Assembly (NCBI GenBank): GCA_963920575.1
Contig: OY986972.1
Location: 14,210,010-14,274,009 of the forward strand
From: Narthecium ossifragum
Taxonomy: Eukaryota; Streptophyta; Magnoliopsida; Dioscoreales; Nartheciaceae
Direction: 5' to 3'
Length of the DNA stretch: 64,000 nucleotides
Shown here: piece by piece, positions 43,247-54,414 of the stretch
Numbering within the stretch: position 1 is the first letter of the stretch
How the letters are laid out: each line of letters begins with the position of its first letter
The notes under the pieces: model-generated
What the model was told of the DNA's origin: nothing
Seen by the model: the letters and a program-made list of their open reading frames with translations, nothing else
Databases searched by the model: none
Program-made: the position numbers and the translations under genes

Positions 43247-44512
43247 TTTGTATTGGATAACAGGCTCAGGAACTTGGGTTTTGCTGGCCTGTTTTCACTT
43301 GGAGAGGCACTGCTCCTGGTGGGGAGAAGATATCTGAGAGGTTGGACAGAGTTCTATCAAATGATGCATGGTACCAACGGTTTCCCTTAGCATCTGTCAC
43401 TCATGGAGTTCGTCTTCATTCTGATCATAGGATATTGCTTCTCTCTTTTGCAAATTCCATCTCAGAGCTGGGGGGGAGGCCTCTTTCGTCTTGATACTTC
43501 TTTGAATGATGAGCTGGTGTTCAAGTTACTAGTCAAACAAGTTTGGAGTTCCTTGGACCATGGATCTGCACAATTTATCCTTGCCTCACGCATCAAGGCT
43601 CTGAAGGCGATTGTCAAATCTTGGAGCAGAAGACCTGGTGCTATTCTTTCGCAATCTATCTCTCGTCTCCAATGTTCCCTTGGAGACCTGTACAGAAAGG
43701 AAGAGGATGGAATTTTGTCAGTGCAAGATGGGGTGGATCTACGGTGTATTGAGAATCACCTTGCATCGCTGGTCAATCGTCAAGCCAGGGTAGCTTCTTT
43801 GCGAAGGAGCCCAGCGTGGATTCGAGATGGTGATTCAAATTCCTGATTTTTTCATTGTGCGATTACTTCCAAACCTCACCGTTCGAGAATGACAGAGTTG
43901 GTTCGGGTAGATGGCTCCATTGCTGCTGATTTGGAGAGCATACGGGATGAAGTGTTCAGGTACTTTGCCAATCTATGGAAGGACTCACAACCTTTTGATG
44001 AATCCTACCTCCCTTCGTTGTCGCGAATTGACCCCGGACTCCTTGATTCTCTTGTTGATGGTGTTATCGCTGAGGAGATTAGAATGGTGGTATTCTCTAT
44101 GAAGGGGGACACTATGCCAGGGCTGGACGGCATCCCGGCTGAGTTCTATTGTTCAAATTGGGAAGTGGTAGGCACAGATTTGGTGCACTCGGTGCAGGAT
44201 TTCTTCAAGCGAATTGTGCTTCCTACTTCGTGGGGTCAAACTTTCATTTCTTTCATCCCTAAGAAGCCCTTCCCTAGGCGTCTCAAGGAATACCGGCCTA
44301 TCAGTCTTTGTAACGTGTGTTACAAAGTTATTTCTTCAATTCTAGCTAGGAGGTTGAAATTGGTGTTGGACAACCTTATTGGTGAGGAGCAGACGGCATA
44401 CATTCTAGGGAGAAGCATAATGGATAGTGTGTTAACAGCTTGTGAGGTGAAGCACTCAGTTTTGAAGGCTCTGCAATCTCGACCTCTTATGGCTCTCAAA
44501 ATTGATCTATAG
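43247..44512 (+). pseudogene. LINE-3 ORF2: endonuclease end, linker and RT start
   Basis: After the TAG, a one-base frameshift near 43290 leads into VFTWRGTAPGGEKISERLDR and VRLHSDHRILLLSF. Linker frames at 43403-43846 (stop TGA at 43844-43846) and RT at 43889-44512 follow. RT motifs are GLDGIPAEFY, PKKPFPRRLKEYRPISLCN and EEQTAYILGRSI. TAG at 44510-44512 interrupts the motif that normally reads D-x-S-Y-DKVRW. Confidence 0.82.
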
Positions 44513-44929
44513 TCTACCTATGACAAAGTTCGTTGGCCGTTTGTCCGGGTTGTTCTTCTCAACATGGGTTTTCCGGTGCGATGGATTGGATGGGTCATGT
44601 CTTGCATTTTCACTCCGGTTTTCTCTTTCATTATCAACGGAAGGACTTTTGGGCAAGTGTTCCCGCTGCGGGGGTTGAGGCAGGGTGATCCGTTATCTCC
44701 CTACATCTTCGTCCTCGTGCAAGAAGTGTTATCGCAACTCTTGAAGGATCCTTCCTCTGGTATGGTTGGACTCAGGTTTCGCGGATCCAACTTTCGTCTC
44801 TCTCATCTCCTTTACGCTGACGATTGTCTTCTTGTTTCTTCTGCTTCTTGGTTGGACTCAGGTTTTGTGGATCCAACTTTCGTCCTCGTGCTAGGAAGCT
44901 TCGCCAGATCTTACTCCACTACAGCTTGA
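44513..44929 (+). pseudogene. LINE-3 ORF2 RT catalytic part
   Basis: Contains TYDKVRWPF, FSFIINGRTFGQVFPLRG, QGDPLSPYIF and the catalytic YADD (LSHLLYADDCLLV). Just after YADD a 35-bp segment (44764-44798) is repeated at 44850-44884, which shifts the frame; the true continuation is in the frame at 44824-46353. Confidence 0.85.
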
Positions 44930-46353
44930 TTTCTGGACTGTGCATGAATGAAGCCAAGTCTAGTGTGAGGTTTTCTCTTGCGTTGGAATTGCAAAGGGGT
45001 GTGCGGGTACAGAGGATACTACATCTACATGAGGCTGAGGATCGAAGTATCTGGACATACTTAGGAGGACCAATTTCAGGAACCATACCAAGGGCATCGG
45101 CGTATGATGATCTTCTTGATCGGGTCCTGGCGCGTGTATCATCTTGGTCTGCGTCCCAACTATCAGGCGCGGGGAGAGTGGTGCTTGCCAAGAGTGTCTT
45201 GCAAGCCACACCAGTGCACTACATGTCCTCTGTTGGAATTCCAGCAAGTGTTCTCTCTAGTCTTGAATCGATTATTAGAACTTTCATTTGGGATGGCAAA
45301 GCAAGAAGCATTGGCAGGGTTGGGTGGCATAAAGTGACATCTCCGCTGGAGCGAGGAGGTCTAGGGCTAAGAGACCTTCGCACTTGGCAAAAGGCTTTGA
45401 GGTTAACTCGGGCGGCACGACTACTGAAGAGAGAATCCTCAATTTGGGTGCAGTTTGTCAGGGTGAAGTATAATTGCAAGGAATCTATGTTGCCAATCAC
45501 TTGTCCTAGATCTGCCTCTTTTATTTGGAAAGATGTATTTGGTGTAGTAAAGACTCTAAGGATGGGAATGCGGTTTACACCTGGGCTGAATAGCAGAGTT
45601 AGCATATTGCTTGATCAGTGGATAGGAGATGTTGCCTTGGCTCGCCCCCCTTGCTTTCTCAACATTGATGTTGTCAGGGGAAAGAAGCTTGAAGATCTGA
45701 CTGTTGCTGATATTGTTGTTGGTGATGCATGGAACTCTTCTCTCATTCATGACCTCTTTGGAGATGCATTGGCTGCAACTGTGCTTACTCTTCCTCCTCC
45801 TTCCACTGTCGGTGACTCTTGGGTGTGGCCTTTTTGTCCTTCTGGTAGAGTTTCCTCCAAGTCAGCTTTCATTTTCCTTTCTTTGCAATCTGAGCCGGCT
45901 TCTTCCTTTTTTCTACGTGAGCTTTGGATTAATGTTTGGCGTCTCCCTGTGATACCGCGGGTAAGGCTCTTCATTTGGAAAAAATTTCATGGCCGGCTTG
46001 CGATGAGAGATGTGTTGTGGCATTTTGGTTCAATCTCTGAGGATGTATGCCCACTTTGTGAACTTTTTCCGGAATCGTTATTGCATTTGTTCTTTGACTG
46101 TCCCGTTGCTCGCCAAGTTTGGGGTTTTTTGCGTCAGATTCCTTCTTCTTCAGGCTCTCTCTTCAATTTTGAGGCTCTGGTTGACATGTTGTTGCGTTCC
46201 TCTGGGTCAGATAGCATCAGATCCCTCAAGTCCATTGTTAGCTATGCGCTATGGTCTATTTGGAAAGCTAGGAATAACGCAATCTTTGATGGGGTGAAGG
46301 TGAATGCAAATGTTCTATGTTTAAGGGTGCAATGTTTGACTTCCAATTTTTGA
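44885..46353 (+). pseudogene. LINE-3 ORF2 RT thumb and zf-RVT
   Basis: The frame reads ARKLRQILLHYSLISGLCMN, VLAKSVLQATPVHYM, GGLGLRDLRTWQKALRL, later WRLPVIPRVRLFIWKKFHG and the zinc region CPLCELFPESLLHLFFDC (CxxC...H...C intact), then VSYALWSIWKARNNAIF. It ends at TGA 46351-46353, and the RNase H frame follows after about 120 bp. Confidence 0.85.
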
Positions 46354-46869
46354 AGTTGCAGTGGAAACCAGAGATCTTCCTCCCTAAGTTTTAATGCTAG
46401 CTTAACTGATCAGGATGCATGCCTTATTATTTCTGATGCCTCTTTTATTACTTCTAATCATCCTGCTGGAGTAGGTGTGGTGCTTAAGAGAATGGATGGG
46501 TCTTTGTGGGCAGCTGTCTCTGAAACAGTGATGGCTGTTTCGAGTGAAGAAGCTGAGTTACTTGGTATTCGCAGGGCCTTGCTTCTGGCATGTGCATATG
46601 GTTGTTCTAAAATTTTAGTTGAGTCTGATGTTTCATTTTTGGTTGGTTTTTTGAATGGTCGATTCACTTGGCCGGAGCAATTTTGTGAATTGTTGAGAGA
46701 AATTTGTTCTCTTTCAGCTCGTTTTGTTGTCTCGATTTTCAGATTCATGCATCGAGACCGTGTGGGACAAGCGGATGTTCTAGGTAGGCTTGTGAGAGCC
46801 CATTGTTGGTCTAGACATTGGGTCTTTGGTCCAGGATCTGAGGTTCCTGATGACTTCTACTTGACTTAG
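46354..46869 (+). pseudogene. LINE-3 ORF2 RNase H domain
   Basis: The open part (46477-46869) reads VVLKRMDGSLWAAVSETVMA, SSEEAELLGIRRALLLA, ILVESDVSFLVGFL and later VGQADVLGRLVRAHC. The first catalytic Asp lies upstream in ...CLIISDASF-type sequence (about 46420-46445). Poly(A) follows at 46937. Confidence 0.82.
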
Positions 46870-46962
46870 TCGTTGTATTTTGTATGTTTTGATTTCTCTC
46901 TTGTATCCCTTACTTAGCCTTTGGGCTCAACTCTTGAAAAAAAAAAAAAATTTGAAGCTTGT

Positions 46963-47340
46963 CCTTCGTAAATATCCAACATGGGTCAATTTCAAGGTTG
47001 GAGCAGGATCTTGCTTCTTGAAATTCATGTAAACTTGATGGTATGAAAGATTGTAACAGATTGGTCTGCAAGCTGAAACGAGTTCACGTTTTGTCTGCTT
47101 TGAGCTGAAAGCCTACAACCAACAAACGATCATCTTCTGCTTCTTTGGATAGATTCTGCTTGATAGGACAAAAATGATTTCAAGTGTAGGTTCTGTCAGT
47201 GAATGTAATGTAACCTTGGTTTTTGAATATCTTCTCAAAGCATGCAATACTGGAGATAAAATGTTTTGGGTCACATAATTTTGAGCGATATGAAGTCTGA
47301 TGCACAACTTTTATAAGTATGAGATAGATTTACAATTATA
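46963..47340. other. Flank of LINE-3, no gene recognised
   Basis: Unique-looking AT-rich sequence right of the LINE-3 target duplication. Short open frames only. I could not connect it to the ITPK remnant. Confidence 0.4.
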
Positions 47341-48261
47341 CTCATACTTTACTCTTAATTTTTTTTTCACAGATCAATTTTATCTTGTGGACTCTGCCTA
47401 CCCAAATATACACGGATTTCTCGCTTCATATCAAGGTCGAAGATATCATTTGCGTGATTATCATGGATAAGGAAAACCGTGAGGCAAGGAAGAGTTATTC
47501 AACTATAGACACTCTTCATGTTGTAATGGGATCGAACGATGCATTAGAGTGCTAAAGGCAAGATTTCTCATTTTGAAGATGATGCCTAATCATAGTTAGT
47601 AGGCAAAGACAAATTCCCATTTTGAAGAAGTCATACGTGTTGATGTAGTCAAACGACTCAAATGGTCCAATTTAGAGATTAAATTGCTACACAATTGTGG
47701 AATAACTTTTTGGCGACTCGCCGATAATCCTTTGCTATCAATATAGTATAAACGTTTCGTATGGTTTGTAGTGTTGCTTTAGACAACAAACTTGATGTTA
47801 TCGTATTTTATTTGGAGAATGTCGTAGTTCAATACTACTTTAATAGTACATGTGTTTTAAATTTCTAATTTCTATTATTTTGCTTAATTTAAAAGTCAAA
47901 CGTATGTATTGCTTATGAAAAAAATTATGTCTTGAATATATACATTATATACTTGTATTAAAAAAATATGAGATTTAATAGCTCCAAAATAGTAAATTAC
48001 AAATAAGATATAAAACTCATATATTAATGATCTCTTCCATGCATATGTGCAAAATAATAATAACTAGTTTATAAAATTAAACTCATTGAAAACAAAAACT
48101 ATAGTTACAAACCAAACACATTTTCATGTTTTCATTTTCAGAAAACAGTTTTTTAACATTTCAAACCAAACACGTTTTCATATTTTCATTTCTAAAAAGT
48201 GAAAACAGAAATTAGAAAATAAAAATGAAAAACATTTTCCAAAACCAAACAGCACCTAAAG
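47341..48261 (+). pseudogene. Decayed PIF/Harbinger transposase and 3' end
   Basis: 47350-47620 reads in broken frames as FYLVDSAYPNIHGFL, SYQGRRYHLRDYHG and later ERCIRVLKARFLILKMM, matching the last exon of the intact transposase at 58761-59215 (LVDAGYAN, YRGQRYHLSDY, ERAFGVLKMRF). An AT-rich tail ends in AAACCAAACAGCACC next to TAA, the look of a PIF/Harbinger terminus. No left terminus was found, so it is a truncated remnant. Confidence 0.72.
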
Positions 48262-48516
48262 TTCTGTTGTGCGTCACTCAACTATTCTCCTAATTCTCTC
48301 TCTTATTGCATCCAAGGGATGGACTACTCGACAACTTGATATGACTAATGCTTTTGTGCATGGCTTCATTGATGAGATTCTATATATGTCTCAGCCAGCA
48401 GCTGGTTATGTCGATCCTCAGCATCCAAATTATGTGTGCAAGCTCCATAAAGACTTGGCATGCTCATTTATCTCAATTTCTCATCTCTCGCAATTTCAAA
48501 AACAAGCTTTGCTAAC
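48262..48516 (+). pseudogene. Ty1/copia reverse transcriptase, 5' piece
   Basis: Encodes HSTILLILSLIASKGWTTRQ, LDMTNAFVHGFIDEILYMSQ, PNYVCKLHKDLA and then FLISRNFKN. These are the copia RT motifs 'QLDVKNAFLHG' and 'VCKLxKxLYGLKQ', the last cut by a small deletion. The frame is broken at 48517 by an inserted LTR and resumes at 60837. Confidence 0.85.
48512..48516. repeat. Probable target duplication of LTR-2 (CTAAC)
   Basis: CTAAC precedes the TG of the LTR. CTAGC at 60832-60836 follows its other end, with one mismatch. Joining the two sides through one copy restores the copia RT reading, which supports the boundary. Confidence 0.55.
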
Positions 48517-48779
48517 TGATAAGTGTATAAAAGTGCACTTTGAACACTACTTCATTAGATTTAATTGCTAAATTATGAAAATTATTTAGACATTTTAATG
48601 ATGTTTTCTATTTTGAGGTTCAGTCTACATAGTGTCGAAATTTAAGTGATTTTTGGTGATCTTATTGCAGGAATTGATCTAAGAAGAGTTTGTCCAGTCG
48701 ATAGCAATCAAGAGAGCCATTGATGTGACAAGAAAAGTACAAAAGCCTTCAATTAGATCAAGTTTGAAGTGAAAATGAA

Positions 48780-49090
48780 CTTATTCAGGCACATTGAAGA
48801 CATAAAAGATCGAACTTATTCAGGCAAACGAACTTATTCAGGCACATTGAAGACATGAACTTCTTCAGGCACATTGAAGACATAGAAGATCGATCTCTTT
48901 AAAGGCGAGGCAAAAGGATAAAACACAGGAAAGAAGATCGATCTTCCTTCCTATGAAAATCAATCTTTACTATGGCAGAGATGACAGAGAGCAAGATTTC
49001 AATAGATCGATCTTCTCATGAAGTTGAAAGAACACACGATGCAACAAGGATCGATCTTCTCCTTTACGAAGATCGATCTTTTGTGGGGCG
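48780..49090. repeat. Direct repeats and GATCGATCTT motifs in LTR-2
   Basis: Units GAACTTATTCAGGCACATTG and GAAGACAT repeat three to four times (48777-48890). Several GATCGATCTT units follow (about 48893, 48932, 49004, 49050, 49071), with another at 49468 close to the TATA box. Confidence 0.65.
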
Positions 49091-49544
49091 CATCCAACCA
49101 ATGGGATGAAAAGATGAATCTTCTAATCTTATAAGACAGGGTTTTGGTATATCTGACGGCCCATAAGATGCTAGAAGAATTTTATCTAACGGTCAAGAAA
49201 CACGCCCACCACATGAGGTCAAGAATCTCTTTTTTTTTTCTTTCTTTTATCAAAGTAAGTTTTTGTTTGCTCCTTGACATGATTGTACATTACAGTCTTA
49301 TTATTTTATGCATGCCATTACCCTCTTAGCATGCAGAAGGTTGCGGCATCCGCATAAAAACGGAGATGTTGCATTTTTTTCATTAAAATATATAAATCAT
49401 GGATTAATCATGACCAATCAATTAAACCGTGTCAGGGGCACGTGAATCCACTAGTCTCTTATATTAAGATCGATCTTTATTAGCCGACTAAGTAAAATAA
49501 AGAGTCCAGATCTAATCCGAATGGGAGAAGCTTTGGGGCTATAA

Positions 49545-49552
49545 ATAGAGGA
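49545..49552 (+). promoter_or_regulatory. Predicted TATA box of LTR-2
   Basis: TATAAATA in GGGGCTATAAATAGAGGACT, followed by TTAGGGCT as in the Athila LTR (TATAAATAGGAAACTTAGGG). It lies about 75 bp after a GATCGATCTT motif. Confidence 0.6.
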
Positions 49553-50128
49553 CTTAGGGCTCTCATCAAGAGAGGGTTCTAAAGAGAGGAAAGAGGGAGA
49601 CTCTACAACTAGCAGGAAGAGGAGAACCTCCATATCCATGGTCGAGTAGATCCATCTGGCAAGGTGGAGGGGCGATCAAGCTTAAATAAGAATTTTTCTA
49701 CTCATCTGAAATCATGTTTTGATTTTATTATTGATACAACTCTAATATGGATCTATTCTCCAAGTTATTTTAGATCTTTTAATTGTGCTTAAGTTGGGAT
49801 TTAATTCTTTTCATATAATAAGTGATGCTCTTGGGCATGCTTTCATTTGTTGTTCCTTTGTTAATTGGATTTTCTGTTGCGGTATTGTTGGAGCATATCG
49901 TCGTCTTAGGGGTTAAAACTTTTGTTGCGTTATCGCTTGAATATATCATCGTCTTTGAATCTAATTGAACTGAGTGGTAGTTGTATGATTCTTAAAGGGA
50001 GAATGATCCATGAGAGTTACTTTTGTTGCTTGCTATGATTTGTAGTTCAATATGTTCCGATTGATGAGATTGGGATGTGAATCCGCCAATTGTGTATCTA
50101 ACAGAATTGAAGATGAGAGAAATACTCG

Positions 50129-50136
50129 AGTTCAAG
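50129..50136. repeat. hAT target-site duplication, left copy
   Basis: AGTTCAAG here and at 53469-53476. An exact 8-bp duplication is diagnostic of hAT transposition. Confidence 0.93.
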
Positions 50137-50274
50137 CAGTGGCGGAACCAGGATGAGATTTAAAGCAAAACGATAAAAAAAAATTCTTTCAAGTAATGTA
50201 AAAAATACCATAGAATTACAATATCAAATATTAAGGAATAAAAACAATACAAATATTAAAATATACGTACTGTG

Positions 50275-52797
50275 CTATGTGCTGCGATTGAGAGGTGGAA
50301 GTTGGATCCTACGCTTTTGCATTTTTTGAAAACGTTGCAAAATGACTTCGTTCTCAATAGTTTCAAAAATTTTCCGCTCGATGTATACCACCATGCAATC
50401 ATTCATCCATTCATCCCCCATCTTATTACGTAAATCAGACTTGACAATCTTCATCGAAGAGAAGACTCTCTCAACGGTTGCAGTCGAAACTGGTAAGACC
50501 AATGCCAACTCAATAAGAAGATAAACCAATGGAAATAGAGCATTTTTTCTAGTCTCAACCATCTTTACAGCAAGACTTCCAATATCTTGAAGTCTAGAAA
50601 AATCATCATTTCTTCTAACATCTCCAATGTAGGTGTTAAGCTGATCTCTAAGGATCATACGATCAGCTGCTGTGAAATCCTCTTCATAAAGTTCATCAAG
50701 ACGACATAACTTAGCATGGTCAAATGCTGAAAATGAGTTTCTTGGATCAAGGCATGCTATGCAAAGAAGTAACTCTGTACTTGCTTCTGTGAAACGATGA
50801 TTCATCTCTTGAGCGATGAAATCAATAACTTGGAAAAATATTTCAACACGAAAATGGTGCATATAAGTAATATTTTGCCCTCCACGCCTTGAACGACTGC
50901 GAGTTGGTATAATATCTTCCATATTTGGTACACTAATAGAATTATCGACACAAAAAGTTTTGACTTCTTCCAAAAATTCATTCCATTTTGTCTCCCTCAA
51001 ATCCTGCAACCGTTCCTTCACTACTCCAACCAAACTCATAGCATTAACTATGTCTTGATCCTTTCGCTGCAAGACCTGTGACAATTCATTCGTAATTCCC
51101 ATTATATCCCTCATCAAATGCATAGTGAATACAAACTCAAAGCTTTCCATCTTATCCATCAAACTCATAGCCATGGATCTTTGTTCTGACTGAACTCCAT
51201 CATCTTTTATGTTTTCAAGCACTTCCAACACTGATGACCACATAGTGAAAAGACGGATTATTGTAAGGTGATGTGAACCCCAGCGAGTATCACCTACAAT
51301 ATTATGGGAATTAAAAACTTATAAACAAAGAAATAAAATATTTGAAGAGATTTAGTAATTAACGAGTAATCACCTGGTCGTGCGAGGCTGATTTCTTGAT
51401 TTTTGCCTCTTCCACTAGAAATCTCTCCCTTGTCCAACCGATCCACTAAATTCTCATGATGACTTTGGCGAAGAGTATCTTTTCTTTTACAAGAAGCTCC
51501 GACCATATTCACAATCAAACAAGTGTAATTAAAAAAATCACCAACTTGTAAGTTATTCTTTGCAATAGCCACAACAACCAATTAAAGTTGGTGAGCAAAA
51601 TAATGGATATAGATAGCAGAAGGATTGTCCCGCAAAATAAGCGACTTTAACCCATTGAACTCCCCTCGCATATTTGATGCCCCATCATACCCTTGACCTC
51701 TCAATCTGGATATTGATAACCCGTGTTTTGCAAACAATCCGTCTATAGCATTTTTTAAAGATGAAGAGCAAGTGTCAGCAACATGTTCCACACCAAGAAA
51801 CCTTTCAATTACTTGTCCACGTTTGTTCACATATCTTAAAACCACTGCCATTTGCTCCTTCACTGAATTATCTCGCGACTCATCAACCATAAGAGAAAAA
51901 AATCCTTCCCCAATATCATTAATGATCGCAAGTGTGGTCTCCGTTGCACAAGCATTCACCAATTCCTTTTGAGTTTTCGGAGAAGTCATTTGGTTGTTTC
52001 TAGGGGCATTAACCATAACTGTTTTAGCAATCTTTTCATCACGTAAACTGTACCATTCCAAAAGTTCAAGAAAGTTGCCTTTTCTCAATGAACTCTTAGA
52101 CTCATCATGACCACGAAAAGCTAATCCCTGCACCAAAAGAAAACGAATGCAATCTAAAACCACTGTTAAACGAATGCGATATGCATTCTCTTGGTCATGC
52201 CCATGTGCGGAAAATATGTGCGACACACTTTGCCGCTAATTTCTGAGTATTTCACATTTTTCTCTAGCTTCATTGTGAAAACTATTATGGGCACCAACAT
52301 GTTCACCAAATTTTTCTATTGCCTTTTTCCAATTGTTGAATCCTGTACATGTAAACACATCTCCTCCGCCTTGTTCTCCTTGAGATTTTCTAAACAGATA
52401 ACACCATAAACAATACGCCGCATCCTTTGATACACTATATTCCAACCACTCATAGTCTTTAAACCATGTCTCCCTAAAACTCCTCATATCTTTTCCATAT
52501 TTTTTCTTGGGAAAATTATGACCAAACGGTTGACAAGGGCCTTTGATCAAGTACCCCCTACGAATTCCATCCCTAATCCCAACATCATATGTTTCAATGG
52601 GTTTACGCAACCTTGGATCACCAACAATATCATTCAAGTGATTCAACCCTGGGTCACCAATAATATCATTCGAATTAATTAAACTAGTTTGGGGTTTTTT
52701 TGAACTAGTATTCTCTGAAGTAGTATGCAAGTCATGAGCATTAGACGATTCACCGCTTGGTCCGTTTCGTGGTTTTTTTTCTCACAAACTTATCCAT
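50275..52797 (-). pseudogene. hAT transposase (TTF zinc finger, DUF4371, hAT dimerisation)
   Basis: Start ATG at 52797 (MDKFVRKK). A TTF-type finger region follows (FRETWFKDYEWLEYS, DAAYCLWCYLF), then a DUF4371 region (FNNWKKAIEKFGEHVGAHNS to RGQGYDGASNMRGEFNGL). After an 80-bp intron (51373-51294, GT..AG, phase 1) comes the catalytic/C-terminal part, ending in the dimerisation domain (LPVSTATVERVFSSMKIVK). Lesions: 8 A instead of 7 near 52772-52779 shifts the frame after residue 8; TAG at 52233-52235; TAA at 51582-51584. Each stop is one C-to-T step from a Gln codon. Otherwise the frame is open over about 2.4 kb, so decay is recent. Confidence 0.9.
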
Positions 52798-53468
52798 TAT
52801 CTAAATAAAACAAAACAAAATATATAAATAAAAATACAACAATTAGAAATCAAACTAATCAATTATAAATATTTTATAAATTATCAAATAATTAACTAAA
52901 TCCTAACAAATAAATTATAAATCCTAACATTAACAAATAATTAACTAATCAATTAAAAAAAAATTAAAAAAAAACATACCTGGGCCTACTCTGCTTCAGA
53001 CCCTTGCTTTATCGGTTTCCTCTGTTCTCTGCGCAACAGAGAGGACTCAGAGGAGGCAGCCGTGGTCCGTGGGCGTGGACGGTGGACCCGTGGTCCGTGG
53101 AGGAGTCCGAAGGGTGTCGCCGTCGCCATCGGGAGAGATGGGTTGGGGCTGGGAAAGTGGGAAGAGAGGAGCGATGGGCCGGCACCAGGCGATGAGGCGA
53201 GGATGGCGATTGGCGGAGCCGCGGAGGCGGAGTTGGGGATTAGGAGGAGAGGAGGCGAAGGGGTGGGCGCGGGTCTAGGTCTAGCTACTAGTCCGAGTCC
53301 GAGGAGGTGAACTGGTGAAGCCGTGAAGGGGCGGGCGCGGGTTAGTCCGAGTCCGAGGGGCAGGGGCGGGCGCGGCGCGGGTTAGTCCGAGTCCGAGGGA
53401 GGGGGGGGGGGTTCCGGCGTCGCCGGGGGGGCGGCCGCCCCCCCTCACCCCCCCTGGTTCCGCCACTG
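52798..53468 (-). other. hAT 5' region, GC-rich
   Basis: AT-rich near the gene, then strongly GC-rich from 52985 to the terminus, with repeats of GTCCGAGTCCGAG (about 53289, 53343, 53383) and GGCGGGCGCG. It is the likely promoter and leader of the transposase. Small frames on the plus strand here are composition artefacts. Confidence 0.5.
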
Positions 53469-53531
53469 AGTTCAAGTGAGGGACCCCCAATGCCATGCCA
53501 CCTTAATCCTTAAAAAACTTCTCCAAAACAC

Positions 53532-53534
53532 TTA
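53532..53534. repeat. PIF/Harbinger target duplication (TTA)
   Basis: TTA precedes GGGCCCGTTTGGA and is repeated at 60749-60751 after TCCAAACGGGCCC. A TTA duplication is the rule for PIF/Harbinger. Confidence 0.88.
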
Positions 53535-53759
53535 GGGCCCGTTTGGAATGTGCATAAGGGGACTTATGCATGTATAAATCATACTTATCAATCCAAACAT
53601 CATTTTACCATTTTTACATAACTACCTTGTATAACTTGGTCAAACCTTGCATAACTGATACTTATCTGATATTTTTTATCACAGTTTATAGAAAGGATAG
53701 TGGATAAATAGTTTGCATAAATATAATCATATGACCATTTTACCCCTGTATTTGACAAT

Positions 53760-54235
53760 ATTTACCAGCCCCTACCTGCTAAACGCCCGATACCAACCCC
53801 GATCTCTCTATCTCCCCCCATCTATAACCTAGCCGCCGCCAGGTCCATCGCAGCCATCGGCTGCTTTCACGGCCCCTCCGGCGGTGCTCCGTCCGGCGGC
53901 GCTCCGTCCGGCGGCGGATGGTTCCTCATCTAGGGTTCCTCTCCACCGACCCTTGCCTCCCCTCCATTCTCGCGTGAGGGTTCGTCCTCCTCATCTCGTT
54001 GGCACCCGATCTTTGGGTTTCTCTCCGCCGATCCCATCTAGGTTTCCTCCCCTCCTTTCTCCCGTGAGAAGAAGCCGATATCTACTACGAAGGGACATAC
54101 CTGGATCGTCGTTTGTTCCTCTCTGCCTTTCTTCTTCACCAGCGCCGGCGCTCCAGGAGTGGTGGGCCTACTTGCTGCTGATTCCAACAAGAAGGAAGAT
54201 CCGACGAACTCACCCAGCTAAGGTTTTCTTACTAC
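53760..54235 (+). promoter_or_regulatory. Harbinger leader / promoter region
   Basis: A C/T-rich stretch with repeats GCTCCGTCCGGCGGC (53887-53915) and AGGGTT/CTCTCCGCCGA boxes, typical of plant 5' leaders, ending CCCAGCTAAGGTTTTC. The GGTTTT may be a donor for a long leader intron reaching ORF1. The 144-residue frame here (53884-54318) is not recognised and is probably a leader artefact. Confidence 0.45.
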
Positions 54236-54414
54236 CTAATCCCCAACTATTGATATTTTTTCACTCCCCATGTAACGAGATCTTGATTGGTGTGTTGATT
54301 TTTGTCACTGATGCATGATCCACTCTTATTGATCTATCTCCATGTAACGAGAGCTCTTGGGGGTTTTAGTGGGTTTTATCTATTATAGTTGCTAATATTG
54401 TGAATATTGGATGT

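Larger units (their letters stand above)
32648..46950 (+). mobile_element. LINE-3: L1-type LINE split by MITE-like insert and Pack-MULE
   Basis: A plus-strand LINE. ORF1 is at 32665-34039. The element is interrupted by a small terminal-inverted-repeat insert (about 34047-34256) and by the Pack-MULE (34331-42340). It resumes at 42350 with the ORF1 tail, endonuclease, RT, zf-RVT and RNase H, and ends in CTTTGGGCTCAACTCTTG plus poly(A) at 46937-46950. An 11-bp target duplication flanks it. At least three in-frame stops and three frame shifts are visible, so it is dead. Confidence 0.9.
50137..53468 (-). mobile_element. hAT transposon with ZMYM/TTF-type transposase
   Basis: 3332 bp with perfect 16-bp terminal inverted repeats, CAGTGGCGGAACCAGG at 50137 and its complement ending at 53468, and an 8-bp target duplication AGTTCAAG. 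One transposase gene runs on the minus strand (52797-50275). The right 0.5 kb (52980-53468) is GC-rich and is probably the promoter and leader. It is inserted in LTR-2. Confidence 0.95.

Noticed and set aside
53004..53496. Small Gly/Arg/Trp-rich frames in the hAT right end
   Set aside because: GC-rich composition next to the hAT terminus and repeated GTCCGAG units; no recognisable protein.
53884..54318. 144-residue frame in the Harbinger leader
   Set aside because: Pyrimidine-rich leader composition, no domain, and upstream of a probable leader intron.
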